Of a stretch of 64,000 nucleotides of DNA, positions 1 through 12,432 are shown piece by piece. Below the pieces are notes generated by a model. The model was not told the origin of the DNA. It searched no databases and worked only from the letters and a program-made list of their open reading frames with translations. The number at the start of each line of letters is the position of its first letter. The stretch's first letter is position 1. The translations under genes and the position numbers were made by a program. Source of the stretch: Paulownia fortunei (taxonomy: Eukaryota; Streptophyta; Magnoliopsida; Lamiales; Paulowniaceae); contig JAGSPU010000064.1 of assembly GCA_019321725.1 (NCBI GenBank), forward strand, positions 124,001 to 188,000, given 5' to 3'.

Positions 1-939
1 TGGCATATAAATTTCCTTTCAAAAATAGAAAATTAGTACCATTCATCAGTTAATTATCTTATTAATGAACAGAAAGAGTTTTACATCAGTCAGAATTAGT
101 TATTAAAAGCATTGCATATTTATACATATACATATATGTATATTTTATAGCTATATGCATGTATTTCCAATTCCAAAAAAAAAAAAATGAAAAACAGATG
201 AAGTTTCTTTTTCTGAAAAGCAAATTTGTCTCGTCGCACCTTTTCATTCAACTTCTGTTAGCATATGTAATGTGAGTAAAATTGCTTCTGATCTGCTTAA
301 ACTTATACTGGGTTTTACTTTCAAGCAGAAACATTTTGTTTCACCATTTTTTATAAGGTGAATACATCAATGTCCCAAAAACTTTTTATCCATGCCTAAA
401 TGATTATCAGCATTAATGTAGAAAATAGTACTTTGTGAAACAGTATATGACTTACGTCATCAACATTTCAACCAGAGTAAAGACTGCATAAAGCACCCAA
501 TATGTAGATTTAACCCATCAAATTCCAGCTAGATGATTTCCATGTAAAAAATTGCTCAGCATTTATAAAGATATGATAAATACTATGAACACGATGTAAT
601 ATAATCTACATTCTAACTCTGCTGTAATTTATTCCCAACATGTCCATCTATGCTATAAATATAGAGAAAACAAGAAACAAGTAATGAATGTGTCTACAAG
701 ATAAGCATTTTATAAGCTTCAGTGGAACATTTTCCCTCCACGCACCACATTGTTGTCCAATTCTAGTTATGGAAAAATCAAAGGGGACTAAACATCATCA
801 AACTTATTGGCAATAATAGAAATCTTTGAAGTGGAGCTTATGCTAAGAAAAAAAGAGGTTTGAGGAGAGTAGAAAACAAAAACACCTTTCAAATTTGAAC
901 AACAAGGAAAACCTAATCCAAAATGTTCGTTTTACCCAG
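1..939. other. Intron or upstream sequence left of the first visible CSLA exon
   Basis: AT-rich sequence with no exon that I can recognise. The CSLA family carries an upstream exon ending in a motif like IPMFNEKE; nothing like it occurs here. This is therefore probably the 3' part of the first intron, with exon 1 beyond the left edge. The polypyrimidine and CAG acceptor at 931-939 closes the intron. Confidence 0.6.
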
Positions 940-3258
940 GTTTATAAGCTATCTATTGGAGCAGTATCTGGGCTTTCGTGGCCATCAGATCGGCTCATCG
1001 TGCAGGTTCTGGATGACTCCACCAATGAAGTCTTAAGGGTATCTTTTCTTATCCCAGAGTAAACTTAATTTGATTCTGTGACAATTGTGTGCCTATAGAA
1101 TGATCGTGAAGAATATATGCAGGCAATGGTCGAATTAGAGTGCCAAAAATGGATAGAGAAAGGCGTGAATGTCAAGTATGAGACAAGGAACAACAGGAAT
1201 GGCTACAAGGCAGGCGCCCTTCGAGAAGGTCTTAAGAAGTATTACGTTGAGGATTGTGAATTTGTCATAATCTTTGATGCAGATTTTCAGCCGGAAGAAG
1301 ATTTTCTCTGGAGGACTATCCCCTACCTACTTGAAAACCCAGAGTTGGGCTTGGTTCAGGCCAGGTGGAAATTTGGTAAGGATTATATAATGTGTGCATA
1401 GTTGAAAGGTCTCTGAATACCGAATTAATAGATCATTGAGATATCGAAAGGTGAACTGATCACTGAAATATTGGGAGTATGCCATATTGCCATAAATGAA
1501 GATCAAAGTACAATGATAGGAGGTAGATGGCGTGGTTAACTTTTCATATAGAACTTCAAACCTATAATGAAAGTAAATGAAAATGAATGCTTCTCATCAG
1601 ATTCACTAGGTATTATAAATTTGCTTGTTTTCAAGGTATTAACAGCAATTTAATTTTGCAGTTAATGCAGATGAATGTTTGATGACTCGCCTCCAAGAGA
1701 TGTCATTAGACTATCACTTTAGTGTTGAGCAAGAAGTGGGATCTTCAACATGCTCATTCTTTGGATTCAATGGTTATCTACAACTTATATTTCAGTTTAA
1801 GAACTTCATTTCTGGTAAATAAACTATGATAACACAATTAAGATATTTGGCTTGAATTGTAGGGACTGCTGGTGTTTGGCGGATGACAGCACTGAATGAT
1901 GCAGGTGGATGGAAAGATAGAACCACAGTAGAAGACATGGACCTTGCAGTCAGAGCTAGCCTTAAAGGCTGGAAGTTCCTCTTTGTGGGCGACCTAGCAG
2001 TGAGTGCTGAAAACTTGCAATTGTTGCCACACTATTTACCCTATGACATAAAACTGAATATACTGAACACAATTACCTTTTTCAGGTCAAAAATGAACTA
2101 CCAAGTACATTTAAGGCATACAGATATCAACAGCATCGTTGGTCATGTGGACCTGCTAATCTGTTCAGGAAGATGTTGAAGGAAATCATCACTTGCGAGG
2201 TCATAATCTTACAATTATTTCCTTTTAATTGTCTGCCACAAACTAGTGCTATGATTGTGAATCTTGAACTTCGCATGCAATTCACATATTTCCTTCCTCA
2301 TCTAATGCAGCGTGTGTCAATCTGGAAGAAATGGCATGTAATCTATGCATTCTTCTTTGTAAGGAAGATAATTGCGCATTGGGTTACCTTTTTCTTTTAC
2401 TGCATCGTAATCCCAGCGACGATCTTAGTGCCTGAAGTCCATCTCCCGAAGCCGCTAGCTATTTATCTTCCAGCAGGCATTACCATTCTTAATGCAGCTT
2501 CCACTCTAAGGCATGAAGTTCCAGATAAGCAAAATGGAATAATTCTTATCATTCTATTTCTCAAAATCTCATTATCAAAAATTAATTGTTGGGAGTTTCC
2601 ACTTACTTTGTCGCAGGTCTATCCATCTTCTTGTGTTCTGGATATTGTTTGAGAATGTCATGTCTCTTCATAGATCAAAGGCAGCAATTATAGGACTCCT
2701 TGAAGCTAACCGAGTTAATGAATGGGTTGTGACTGAAAAGCTAGGGAATACAATGAAGCAAAAGTACAATACGAAAGCATCCAAGAGGCCAAGATCACGC
2801 ATGGGAGAAAGGTAATCTAGTCCAGTAAGCAATATATAAAGTTCTACTTCATAATTGTGCCAAATCACTGGGGTACCGTGGATTGGCCACTGAATTTAGA
2901 AAAACTAATCATTCCGTAAATAAAACAAACCATTAAGGTACCAAGAACATGAAACTCTCTACAGACCCAAATGCATAACAATAAATCTTCAGTTTTCTTG
3001 GGGATTAATGCATTACACATGCGCATGGATAAAAAATTATTCAAAATCTATTCTATCATTGTTCTGTACTAACTTAACAAAATTGTTGTTGTTAATAGGA
3101 TTCAAATATTGGAGCTTATGGTAGGGATGTACCTACTACATTGCGCCATATACAACATACTATTTGGCCACAACCACTTTTTTATTTATCTGTTACTACA
3201 AGCAGGGGCTTTCTTTATCGTTGGAGTTGGGTACATTGGGACATTTGTACCCAATTAA
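940..3258 (+). CDS. CSLA: Cellulose-synthase-like A, glucomannan 4-beta-mannosyltransferase (5' partial)
   Basis: This is a Golgi glycosyltransferase of family GT2 that makes the beta-1,4-mannan or glucomannan backbone from GDP-mannose and GDP-glucose. Exons read as 940-1038, 1099-1375, 1662-1772, 1863-1999, 2086-2199, 2311-2510, 2617-2811 and 3099-3258. All phases are consistent and give about 430 residues, against roughly 530 for the family, so about 100 N-terminal residues lie off the left edge. The GT2 signature is present in order: VLDDST, FDADFQ, TVEDMD and QQHRW. Hydrophobic helices follow in the last three exons (for example [14 protein letters not shown]), as expected for the C-terminal membrane segments. 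The intron after 2510 starts with GC instead of GT; any nearby GT donor breaks the frame, whereas GC joins TLR to SIHLL as in the family. The subfamily member cannot be assigned. Confidence 0.94.
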
Positions 3259-3913
3259 AGTTGATAACAGAAAGAAGGCAGTAGGCCTCAGGAGAACTAC
3301 GAGCTCTGATGGCTACCTGATAGAATGTACTAGGTGGTAGTAGTTTTTCTATTTTTTATTTTTTGTATTGTACTATATAATTGTACAGTAAGGCCATGTG
3401 GTTTTATTAGATAATAAGTAAGGTTAACGAGTAACAGACTTGACATACTTAATTCACCAATAACTGTTTTTCAATCATTTGGTTCAACAATGAACCTAAA
3501 CAATAGTGCAGAATCCACAAAACCTGAGCATATGCAAAAGAAGAGAGGAAAACAAATAGTAAAAGTAGATTAGTTAGACTGAAAATTAAAGCTCAAATGT
3601 AGAACAAAAGACATTCTTTTTAAGAGCATACAGGAAGAGAAAACAGAAAATTCCATTCTCAAATAAATAAACTCATGAGATGACCTCAAAACATATTCCC
3701 TCCTCTACAGAATGCATTGGTTAGTAACTAAAAGAAAATATAATTGTTGTCCACGATACAAAATAGGCCATGATTGAACAGTCTTGCTAGGTTAACACTG
3801 GGAGGCTGTAAGTTAAAATGTGCACCTCTATGTAACATGAAACAGAGATTTAGAATGTCCAGGTTGCAAGTTTTTCAGGATTCCTGACCTGACACCTTCT
3901 GCGAGATTATTAT
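3259..3913. other. CSLA 3' UTR and spacer
   Basis: AT-rich sequence following the CSLA stop codon. The first 150 bases are probably 3' UTR. No coding signal was seen on either strand. Confidence 0.5.
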
Positions 3914-4511
3914 TTAGCTCTCTCGGTGCAGAAACCTTAGATGTCTCTGCGCTTTGGAGCATAATGTCAGTATTTCTTGTATTTCCTTATCTAAGACCAA
4001 ATAAACAATGTTTATAATCAGCTAAGGCTTGCCAGGCTAAAGTTTTAAGCTGAAATTAGGAACAACATCAAACAATGTTATACTACAACTCTACAACAGT
4101 CTCCATGATTAACAACCCCATCTGGCACGCTAAACCGGTTGAAATTAAAAAGAAAAGTATCGTATTTTTTTTTTACACCTATTTTAAGCATATACAAAAT
4201 GCACTCCTGATAATGAATTACAACTAAAAAATAAACCAACTTTTCCACAATTAACACGCATAACCATACTCCAATCGGACCATGCAGACACTCACCAACA
4301 AATGTACAGGAATCGGGTAATTTTCGTCTCTGAATTTCTCCAATTTCAATCCAAGAAACAAGTGAAATAGCTACACTACAGTCGCCGATCAAATCAACCT
4401 TTTTTTGATTTGTAATCGCGTTTTAGAATGCAATTCAGAGTAAAGGAAAAGGGCACCACGCTCGAAGCGACTAACCTTGAAATTGAAATCGTTTCCTAAA
4501 GCGGGTTTCAT
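3914..4511 (-). CDS. Possible small three-exon gene, unknown function
   Basis: This is a weak prediction. On the minus strand an ATG at 4511 opens MKPALGNDFNFK, followed by a good donor (AAG|GTTAGT). A segment at 4329-4296 lies between a CAG acceptor and a GTGAGT donor, and a third at 3990-3914 starts after TTAG. Taken as exons, the three keep a consistent phase and end at a TAA, giving 48 residues with a basic C-terminus (AQRHLRFLHRES). I do not recognise the product. The phase agreement and strong donor consensus are the only support. A noncoding antisense transcript, or a 5' part of a longer gene with other exons, are equally possible. Confidence 0.25.
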
Positions 4512-5264
4512 GCGTTTGAAGTTGAGCTGGCGTAGAAAGACTAGTTTGGGAGTGACAAACTCGCATTCAAAAAAACACGTTTAAATATTGTTTAAACTGA
4601 TGCCAAAAGTTGTTAGGGTTGGTGAAAAAGCAATTAAAATCGGCTGAAATATATTGGCGATATTTGCAGTAGTACCAAGTGAAGTAGGTCCCAGAGTTTG
4701 TCAGTAAATTGTTCATGAATAACTTGAGTTTAATTTATTTGTTTGATTTGTTTTATTCATTAAACAAATAAAATTAGGGTTGCATTCCTAATTCATTTTT
4801 TCATAAATGACTTGATTGATTTACTTTTTATTTTGTTTGTGTTTTCATATAATAAATAGATGGATAAATTTCCATATTATCAATTTACTAGGTGTGAAGA
4901 TGCACCAGAAGTGACAGTGCATGCTTGAAGCACAGCACTCCTTGATGGGACTATAACTGAAGTCTGGACCTCCAAAGTATCAGAAGAAAACATCTTATTC
5001 CCATCTTCAACATCAACCCTCAAGAATATCCTATTCAAACTTAATTTGTTAAATTAACGTACCGAAGTCAAATAAACTTTAACTATCAATTTCAAATCAT
5101 GTATCGAATAGCTTAATTTTTTATTTTTGAATTTTTTATTTTTTAAATTTTCAATTTTCGATTCGATTTCATTTTTTATTTCGATTAACCGAACCAAATC
5201 GAACCAAATTACTATTTTTATATATTTATATAAATATTTTGATATTATTTTTATTTTAAAAATT
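4512..5264. other. Spacer with low-complexity AT-rich sequence
   Basis: No gene seen. Bases 5100-5210 are a low-complexity run of TTTTTATTTTT and TCGATT/AACCGAACC words, a kind of simple sequence common in plant spacers. It directly abuts the copia fragment at 5265. Confidence 0.5.
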
Positions 5265-5430
5265 AATAAAGTCTGCAAATTGAATAGATCAATTTATGGC
5301 CTTGAGCAGTCTTCCAAACAATGTTATTTGAGATTTCATAAAGCGAATCTCATATAAATTCGTCATGGTAGATGAAGATTATTGTGTTTAAGTGAAAATG
5401 TCCAATAGAAAGTTTGTAATTTTATTTTTT
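5265..5430 (+). pseudogene. Ty1/copia reverse-transcriptase remnant
   Basis: Two adjacent reading frames together match the copia RT stretch around the YGLKQ motif. The first frame shows VCKLNRSIYGLEQSSKQ up to about 5345. After a one-base shift the second shows VMVDEDYCV, then a stop, then SNRKFVILF. In intact elements these segments are contiguous and precede the YVDD catalytic motif, which is absent here. The fragment is therefore a frameshifted, stop-containing scrap with no LTRs seen nearby. It is clearly older than the copia element at 43 kb. Its K/N-rich wording suggests a different copia family. Confidence 0.7.
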
Positions 5431-8400
5431 TTTAAAAAATGTGGCCAATGGACCGAGATTTTGAAGCCCAATGTTGATTTTGTTAGCATAGCCCAAATTG
5501 CTTCAGAAGAAGAAAGTTCGGACTTCAGCACACTTGGGCATCTTAATTCGCATAAAATCTTCAAGCAGAAAAAGGCCCATTTAAGTGCAAACCATGACAC
5601 TCCTTTATATAGAACAGAAATCGACACAACAATATTTTTCCTTGCCAATAGGTATTGTAGTAGATTTTGTCGGCGATGTTTGGTTTTGTTTTGGGATTTT
5701 TTGAAAAATGGTTTGGGAAAAGAAATTCTGGAAGGAAATAAATTTTGGTTCGTGTTTGGAATAGATATTTTTTTATTATAGATGTCTTGTAAGTTTTTAT
5801 TGGTTAATGGTGGTATCATGTTCTTTCTTTATGTTATATACTGTATTTTTGAATGTAAAGAGAAAAAAATATATATTCATGATAATATAAATTTAAAAAA
5901 ATATAATGATATTTATATATAGTGAATTCCATTTTATTTTGAGAGAAGAATAAATTATTTTGCGAGAATGGGAAAAACAAACAATGTTTGATTCCAGTGA
6001 GGAAAAACTCTTTCCCCGAATAAATCCAAACATATTGGCTTTTTATCTTTAAATTGTTCTAGTATCCAAAATTTTCGATGCTCTATCAAAGTGAAAATTT
6101 CTTGATAAGGAAATAAATAAAGGAAATAAATAATTCAGAAGCATGGATTTTGTAATATATCTCGAGCCTTATTCAAATTAAAATTGTATACACACACACA
6201 CAATCTTAGTTAATCTAAAGATATTTAGCAAGAAAAGCCCAAGTGTCTTGCTAGTTGCTAGCATGGTCAGCTCCTTCCCCCAAAGGTAATTAGGGGTAGG
6301 TACTTTAATTTTTTTGTAGTTTGGCGAGCCTACGATAAATGTTATAATTCAACATAGGATATAAATAATATAACCCTTTGTAGAGGTAATTGACCAATGA
6401 ACATTATGTGATCCACTATGGAAAAAAAAATCACTTATAGGAGTGGAAATGAGTATTTATTAGTAGTTCCAATCAATAAATTAATCACGACTTTAATTTC
6501 AATTTTCTAGAGAAGCCAGTGTAATGATCATTGACTTTATTGTATATTAATTTAATATGTATATAATTAAATCATAACAACTTAGTTTGTCAATTCAAAA
6601 ATGATATAACTTAGTTTCTCAATTCACTGATGATTTCACTTGTATTTTTGCGTGGAAATTCTCATAGAGGTATAAAGGAAAGGCTCTCCAGGTCCCTTCC
6701 TTCAGCATGCAAAGATAATTGCTTCTTTTACTAAAGGAACCCTTTTTAAAAAAAAAAAGAGAGAAAAAAGAAAAATCCCTATGCCAAAATTATTGAAATC
6801 AAACCCAATTCCATGAATCTGTACTTCTTCTGGTCCCAAAAACGTAGCAAGAAAGTCAGAGGTGTCTGCTTCAACCTTAATTTTCATCATGTCTCACAAG
6901 TTGCAAAATCTCCATTAATTCTCAAATTCCCCTAACTTTTATCTTTACTGTTTTCAACAAGATCGCTCAATAAAATGGGCACAATTTTGTATATCTTGAT
7001 CAGGTACTACTTATTTAGACACTAAATTACGACGACACAAATTCATAATGAGCTTTTGAAAAGAAAAAAAAAAGGTGCACGCTTTAATTGTACCACGTTT
7101 CTGGTATGGATCAATTCTCTTTATGACCAACAACGTTTTCATTTACTAAACCAGCCACGGTGTCACAAATTCATAATTGTTAGTAGTGGCTGTCACCTAA
7201 GCTATGTACATTAATCAACCTAATGACTAGAACATTAATCCCCATAAGCTACTTTCTGACTGTTGATGATTCTTATATACTTGAATAAAACTATGCCATA
7301 AAGATTTTTACATGTAGACAATTTAGGTGGGTATTAGTTTTTCCCTTGCGCTTATTAATTTTGTAAAATACACCAAAAATAAAAATAAAATAGCACAATA
7401 CAGTAAATACATGTAAGGAGTAGTAAAAATGAAATTAGAATAAATACTAAGAAAAAACGGAGAACTCTTCATACAATTCATCATAGACCAAATAAATTAT
7501 TTTAATTTTTTTCTAATTTTTATTATAAATGTTGCTTGTGTTAGAGTTATTAAATTTAAATGGTCCTTTTTTCTTATAGTTTTTAGATAATTGTTTAAAT
7601 TTTTAAATAAGATAATAGAGTCAGACTAAATAAAGGATATTAAGTTCGAGTTTCATGATCCCTCATTTTAATAATAAAAATAATTTATATACTAAGTTTT
7701 TAAAACAATTCACTGGTTAGGCAGTGAACTTATGACCTAGATTTGTTGCCCAAACTAGCCCATGTGCTTTATTAATTACAAACATATAGATTAAAAAGTA
7801 GTGTGTAAAATCTTTAAATGCAAAATACATAAAGATGAATAAATACTAGCCATTTATTCCACTTCACCCAACTTTATCAGTTGGTTATGCCAAAGAACAA
7901 AAAATCTTGAAGATTTGAGAGTCCGTGATCTTCAGGAATGGGCCAAGATGATGCCCATTTTTGTGCTCGGGTAATAGACAATCACTATCAATTATAATTA
8001 TTTTTTCTTTACATTTTTTGTTAATTGCAGAACTTACTGAAAAATGTAACGGTAACCTTAAAGTTTTTATTCAGCAACCAAAAAAATAAAATAAAACAAA
8101 AATGAGAATAAATAAATAAAAAATAAAATATCTGCACCATGTTTGACCATATCTACCTTAACATTAATAACAATACGTGTATATATCTATTTCACAATAA
8201 AATGCGTTATATCTCAATTCTATATGAGAAAGAAAGATGGATGAAATCATCACCTGGTTATTAGGTAATGATTACAATATTAATTTTTATATGTTTATTT
8301 ATTTCAATCAAATAATGTACTTCCACTCTTAACTAATTCGTTGTGAGAGTACAAAAATTTGTGGAAGGAGTTATAGAAGTACATTTTAGTTGAGGCATGT

Positions 8401-8917
8401 AAGGGCAAATTAATTGTACCTGTGGTGAGATGAAAATAGTGTAGTACGATTTCTACTTCACGGAAATACGATTTTGAATGAGATGATTGATGACTGCTCA
8501 ATAAAGTTTACCAAACGCATATGGTTAAGTGGCAACTCCTCTCCTATCATATTTTTCCAGAAATTTTAAAAATCTTCAATTCTTGAGTTTCCTATGTGTA
8601 ATAGTTGGAATATAGTGCTAATTATTCTAATTTTTTTCTAAAAGACGAAAAAAATCATTATCGTTCTGTTGCCTACGAGAGCAATTTTTCTTTTTATTTT
8701 TTTGGGGAAAGAAAAAAGGCAATATATAAGACAAAAAGAAAGAAAAGAAAAGATTACAAATTTATTATTATGTTAATTCAGTGCAAAATGAAAAAAACAA
8801 GAAAAAAATTAACTAGCTAGAAAGATGAATAATAATAGATACACAAATAATAATTAAAACGGTGGTATTTTCTGAAATAAATGCAATCCTTATTATTGAA
8901 AAATAAATTGCTACTAA
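5431..8917. other. Gene-poor AT-rich spacer
   Basis: No gene was recognised. Bases 5465-5580 hold four GCCCA/TGGGC words, and a TATATA box lies near 5612. This is a promoter-like combination, but no convincing open frame follows. Bases 7540-7700 resemble a worn non-autonomous LTR, with a degenerate tRNA-Met-primer-like word AATAGAGTC followed by a run resembling TTCGAGTTTCATGATCC. Short ORFs in this stretch are AT-driven and carry no recognisable motif. Confidence 0.4.
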
Positions 8918-9062
8918 TTTCGACCATTTAATTGAAATAGAAATAAGTTACCCTGAATTTCCAACATTCAGATAGGAATTACTATTCGACCATTTAATTG
9001 AATGATTTTCTTCTGGAAAAACTTACCCTGAATTTCCAACATTCAAGTAGGAATTACTATTT
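8918..9062. repeat. Imperfect tandem duplication, period about 75 bp
   Basis: The words CGACCATTTAATTGAA and TTACCCTGAATTTCCAACAT each occur twice (the second at 8948 and 9023). This makes two diverged copies of about 70-75 bp. No coding content. Confidence 0.75.
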
Positions 9063-9639
9063 GTTAATAATTGAATTGTCATATATGATTTGTCATAATA
9101 TATATATATATATAGATTGAATATTTTTTTTTTCCTTGAACTAGATTTTAAGAATTAATTCATCACAAACCCATTTATCGCTATCCTCTCTAATAGAGTT
9201 CACTCTTTCATTAATTTCTCTGAAGATAAACCAAGCAATAGTTGTCTTTTTCAATCAAAATTCTTTCACACTAGACACGAATTTCACTTGAAGATTTGTG
9301 ATATTGATTGCCTTCGTAAATAGTGCGTTCCTCTGTTACAATGCAAAGTGACGTTAATTATTTTATTCTATTTTTTGTCGTAATTAAAATTGTAATCTTA
9401 TGATATTCGAGCAATTTATGAAAAAGTTGAATGCACTCACGGACACACACGTCTTTGTACTAAGGTAATTGACGAAAAAATATATTAATTATCAATTTGT
9501 TGAATATATTATTGTACTTAAAAAACAAACATATATATCAAGTCATTCTGATCATTGTATTATTCGGATTATCTTTTATCTTTACATAAATTATTGTAAA
9601 TTTTAATATTATTTTTTTGTTCCGAAGATAATGGATTTT
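9063..9639. other. AT-rich spacer
   Basis: Contains a (TA)n microsatellite at about 9098-9113. Nothing else recognisable was seen. Confidence 0.4.
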
Positions 9640-10105
9640 GGAGGTTTGTTAATTGATGTTGCGATTGTGGTTTAGTAAAAGGCCCACCTAATACCTTTGG
9701 AACGTGGTAAATTTAGTGGGCAGAATAGGAATTCCACTAGGTCATGCCATTAGTCAAAGTTAGCTGGTTTGTCACGAAACTGAAGTCCAGATTTAGTCTA
9801 ATCCGGCGGGCATCATATTCCCATCACCATGCCATGCACAATCACCATGCCATGCACATACATACATACATACATACATACAAAACTGCCTCTATATGAA
9901 CTCTTTTTTCTTCTTTGATTTTTTTTGGTGGGCCAGGGGTCCGATGACTTCATAAAAAACTCAAGCTAATTTTCTCTATTTCTCATTCTCTATATATTCC
10001 GGCGGTTGCCTCCTTTTTTTCTCTCTTCAAACCATTCTCCAATTTCTATTCCACACCATATCTTCTAATTCTTGAGAAAAAGTAGGGAAAAAGAAAAAAC
10101 GTCAA
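9640..10105 (+). promoter_or_regulatory. Promoter and 5' UTR of the HIPP gene
   Basis: A TATATATT box lies at 9991-9998, about 110 bp before the ATG at 10106. That places the start of transcription near 10,025. Upstream, a 17-bp unit with CCATGCCATGCAC occurs twice (9827-9857), giving repeated CATGC (RY-like) words, and a (CATA)n microsatellite follows at about 9855-9885. Function of the RY-like words here is inferred only from the motif. Confidence 0.55.
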
Positions 10106-12376
10106 ATGGGTGAGGTAATTGATCTCCTTCAGGCCTCTATTCTTCCTCTAATTAGAATCCAGTTCTCAGGCAATCTGTAATTTATACTATTACTTTTCTG
10201 TGATGGTTTATGCACACAAAGAAATGACGGTTTTGCTCAATCATTTATCCTTTTTTGTGTGTGTTTTCTCAGAAAGAAGGAGAGAAGAAGGCCGCGGACG
10301 GCGGAGGAAAGAAAGATGAGGGGCCTATCCCCGTCGTGTTGAAGCTGGACTTGCATTGCGAAGGTTGTGCAAAAAAAGTCAGACGGGCCATTAGCCATTT
10401 CGAAGGTACTAAAATTTTTAATTTTTTTGTTTTTTTATTTGTTTTTGCTTTAATTTAATGGTTAGGTAACTCACAGATAGCTATCTGCCATTTCCAAATT
10501 CAAGCCTTTCCCTTAAAATTTATCCATAAAAAAAATAAAAAATCAGTTAAAATAATTTATATAGTACTATTAGTTAGCAGTGCCGTGGTTGCAAGCTAAT
10601 TACCTGGAAATGATTTATTTTTGTCTTTTTGTCGTACAAATTTGAGATAAGAAAAGAAATTACCAAGCATTTTATCAAACTCGATAATTAAGTCTTCCAC
10701 CTAAAGTCAAAGTGGTTTTTTTCTAATAGTAGTATTAATTAGTTCTAATTAACTCACAAAATCTGACGTTGGAAAAATTAGACAAAAATATATACTAAAT
10801 TTAGAGAATAAAAGTCACCAGTAACTTTTGTTGTAGAAGTCTTCTAGTAATAATCATGGGGCAGCATGTCAATGGTTTCTTGATTTGGTCGCTACCTACA
10901 TAGGACTTTTCGGAGCCCTCAAGGAACAATCTTTATATGGATCCACAATTAACGGTCCAAAAAATTTTCCATTATTTTTAATTTCTACAAAAATTCAATT
11001 AAAAAATGTGAATTTCAATTTCAGCAATTTTTATATTTAGCATGGCTTAGCCGTGGGGGCCTGAAAAAGTTTTGCGTGTGGTCCAATTTGTGAAGGTGTT
11101 GAGAAAGTGAAGGCTGACTGTGCGGCCAACAAGTTGACTGTGACCGGCAATGTGGACCCCGCATGGCTCCGCGAGAGAGCTGAATACAAGACCAAGAAGA
11201 AGGTGGAGCTTATATCCCCTCAGCCCAAAAAGGACGGCGGCGGGGCCGGCGGTGATAAGAAGGCCGACGAAAAATCAGACAAGAAAGCAGAAGAGAAGAA
11301 GGCTGATGATAAGAAACCCAAAGAGGTAAACTTAAATAATTTATGAGCTGACTAATTAATTAATTTTGATTATTGTAATGCTACTTGGCTTAATTAATTA
11401 CTTAATTGGACGTTATTGATTTTGATTGACCTATTTTGTGGTTATTATGGTTCAGCCTGCGGTTAGTACAGTTGTGATGAAAATCAGACTGCACTGTGAC
11501 GGATGCGCACATAAAATAAAGCGGGTCATATTAAAGAACATTGATGGTGAGTTGGCCCGACTTTTTATTGCACTTAATTTGCATTAATTAAACAATTTTC
11601 AAAGTAATGATATAAATATGATATTTTTAGTCATTTGCAAGTTAGGTGCACCATGAAAACTTATACAATTTATTTATGAAGATTAAATTATTTGCTATCT
11701 AAAAGAGATACGGTTGTCTAATCTTATGAATATTGAAAAAAATAATTGCATCCTAGAGTAATATTTAGATTATTATTTTACTTGGCAGCAGTAATAATCC
11801 AGTGTATCAATGGTCAATAACGAACAAATAATTTCTTGCTGAACAGGGGTTAACTCTGTAACAACTGATTTGCAAAAAGATTTGGTCACGGTGACTGGGA
11901 CAATGGATGTGAAGGAACTCACAGCATACTTGAAAGAAAAGCTTAAAAGAGGTGTAGAGATCGTTCCTCCGAAGAAAGACGACGGCGGTGGAGACAAGAA
12001 GGAAAAAGAAGGTGGAGGAGACAAAAAGGAGAAAGAAGGTGGTGGAGGAGGAGACAAAAAGGAGGAGAAAAAAGAGAGTGGCGGTGACAAGAAAGAAGGG
12101 GAAGCAAAAGGTGCGGCCGGCGGCGGTGGAGAAGGAAGCAAGGGCGGCGAGGGTACGAAGGTGGAAGTTAACAAAATGGAGTACCGTAGTTTCAATCCAC
12201 AGACGCATTATGCCCTGCCCATGTATAACCAAAGCTATGCCAATCAAGACTATGGTGTGCAGGTGTATCATCATCAAGGTTATGCTGACCACGGTTATGC
12301 TGACCACGGTTATGCTAATACGGGCTACGTGGTACAACACCCACAAGGACCTCCTCCCCGCCACCCACATATATGA
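10106..12376 (+). CDS. Heavy-metal-associated (HIPP-type) protein with two HMA domains; C-terminus frameshifted
   Basis: This is a metallochaperone-like plant protein. Exons are 10106-10114 (MGE), 10273-10405, 11096-11325, 11456-11546 and 11847-12376, all in phase, for 330 residues as read. HMA domain 1 carries the metal-binding LHCEGCAKK and HMA domain 2 carries LHCDGCAHK. Each HMA domain is split by an intron at the same relative point (before GV). A K/D/E/G-rich linker follows each domain, and the tail is Tyr-rich with a 15-bp repeat ([15 protein letters not shown]). Isoprenylated members end in a CaaX box. Here the frame ends at RHPHI with no Cys, while FSDENPNGCSVM plus a stop lies just downstream in another frame (12391-12432). 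A single extra C in the CCCC run at 12356-12359 would join them. The protein is probably a HIPP5/HIPP6-like member, damaged or mis-sequenced. Confidence 0.92.
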
Positions 12377-12432
12377 ATTTAAATGATCAAATGTTCAGCG
12401 ACGAGAACCCTAATGGATGCTCTGTGATGTGA
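12377..12432 (+). pseudogene. Out-of-frame prenylation tail of the HIPP gene
   Basis: In the frame one base off from the annotated stop, the sequence reads TYMNLNDQ, then MFSDENPNGCSVM, then TGA at 12430-12432. CSVM is a canonical CaaX farnesylation box, and FSDENPN immediately before it is the conserved ending of this HIPP group (from memory). Such preservation of the tail argues that the frame break is very recent or is a consensus error. Confidence 0.85.

Noticed and set aside
11773..12386. Long open frames on both strands over the last HIPP exon
   Set aside because: They are shadows of the purine-rich, repeat-coding HIPP frame and lack HMA or other domain content.
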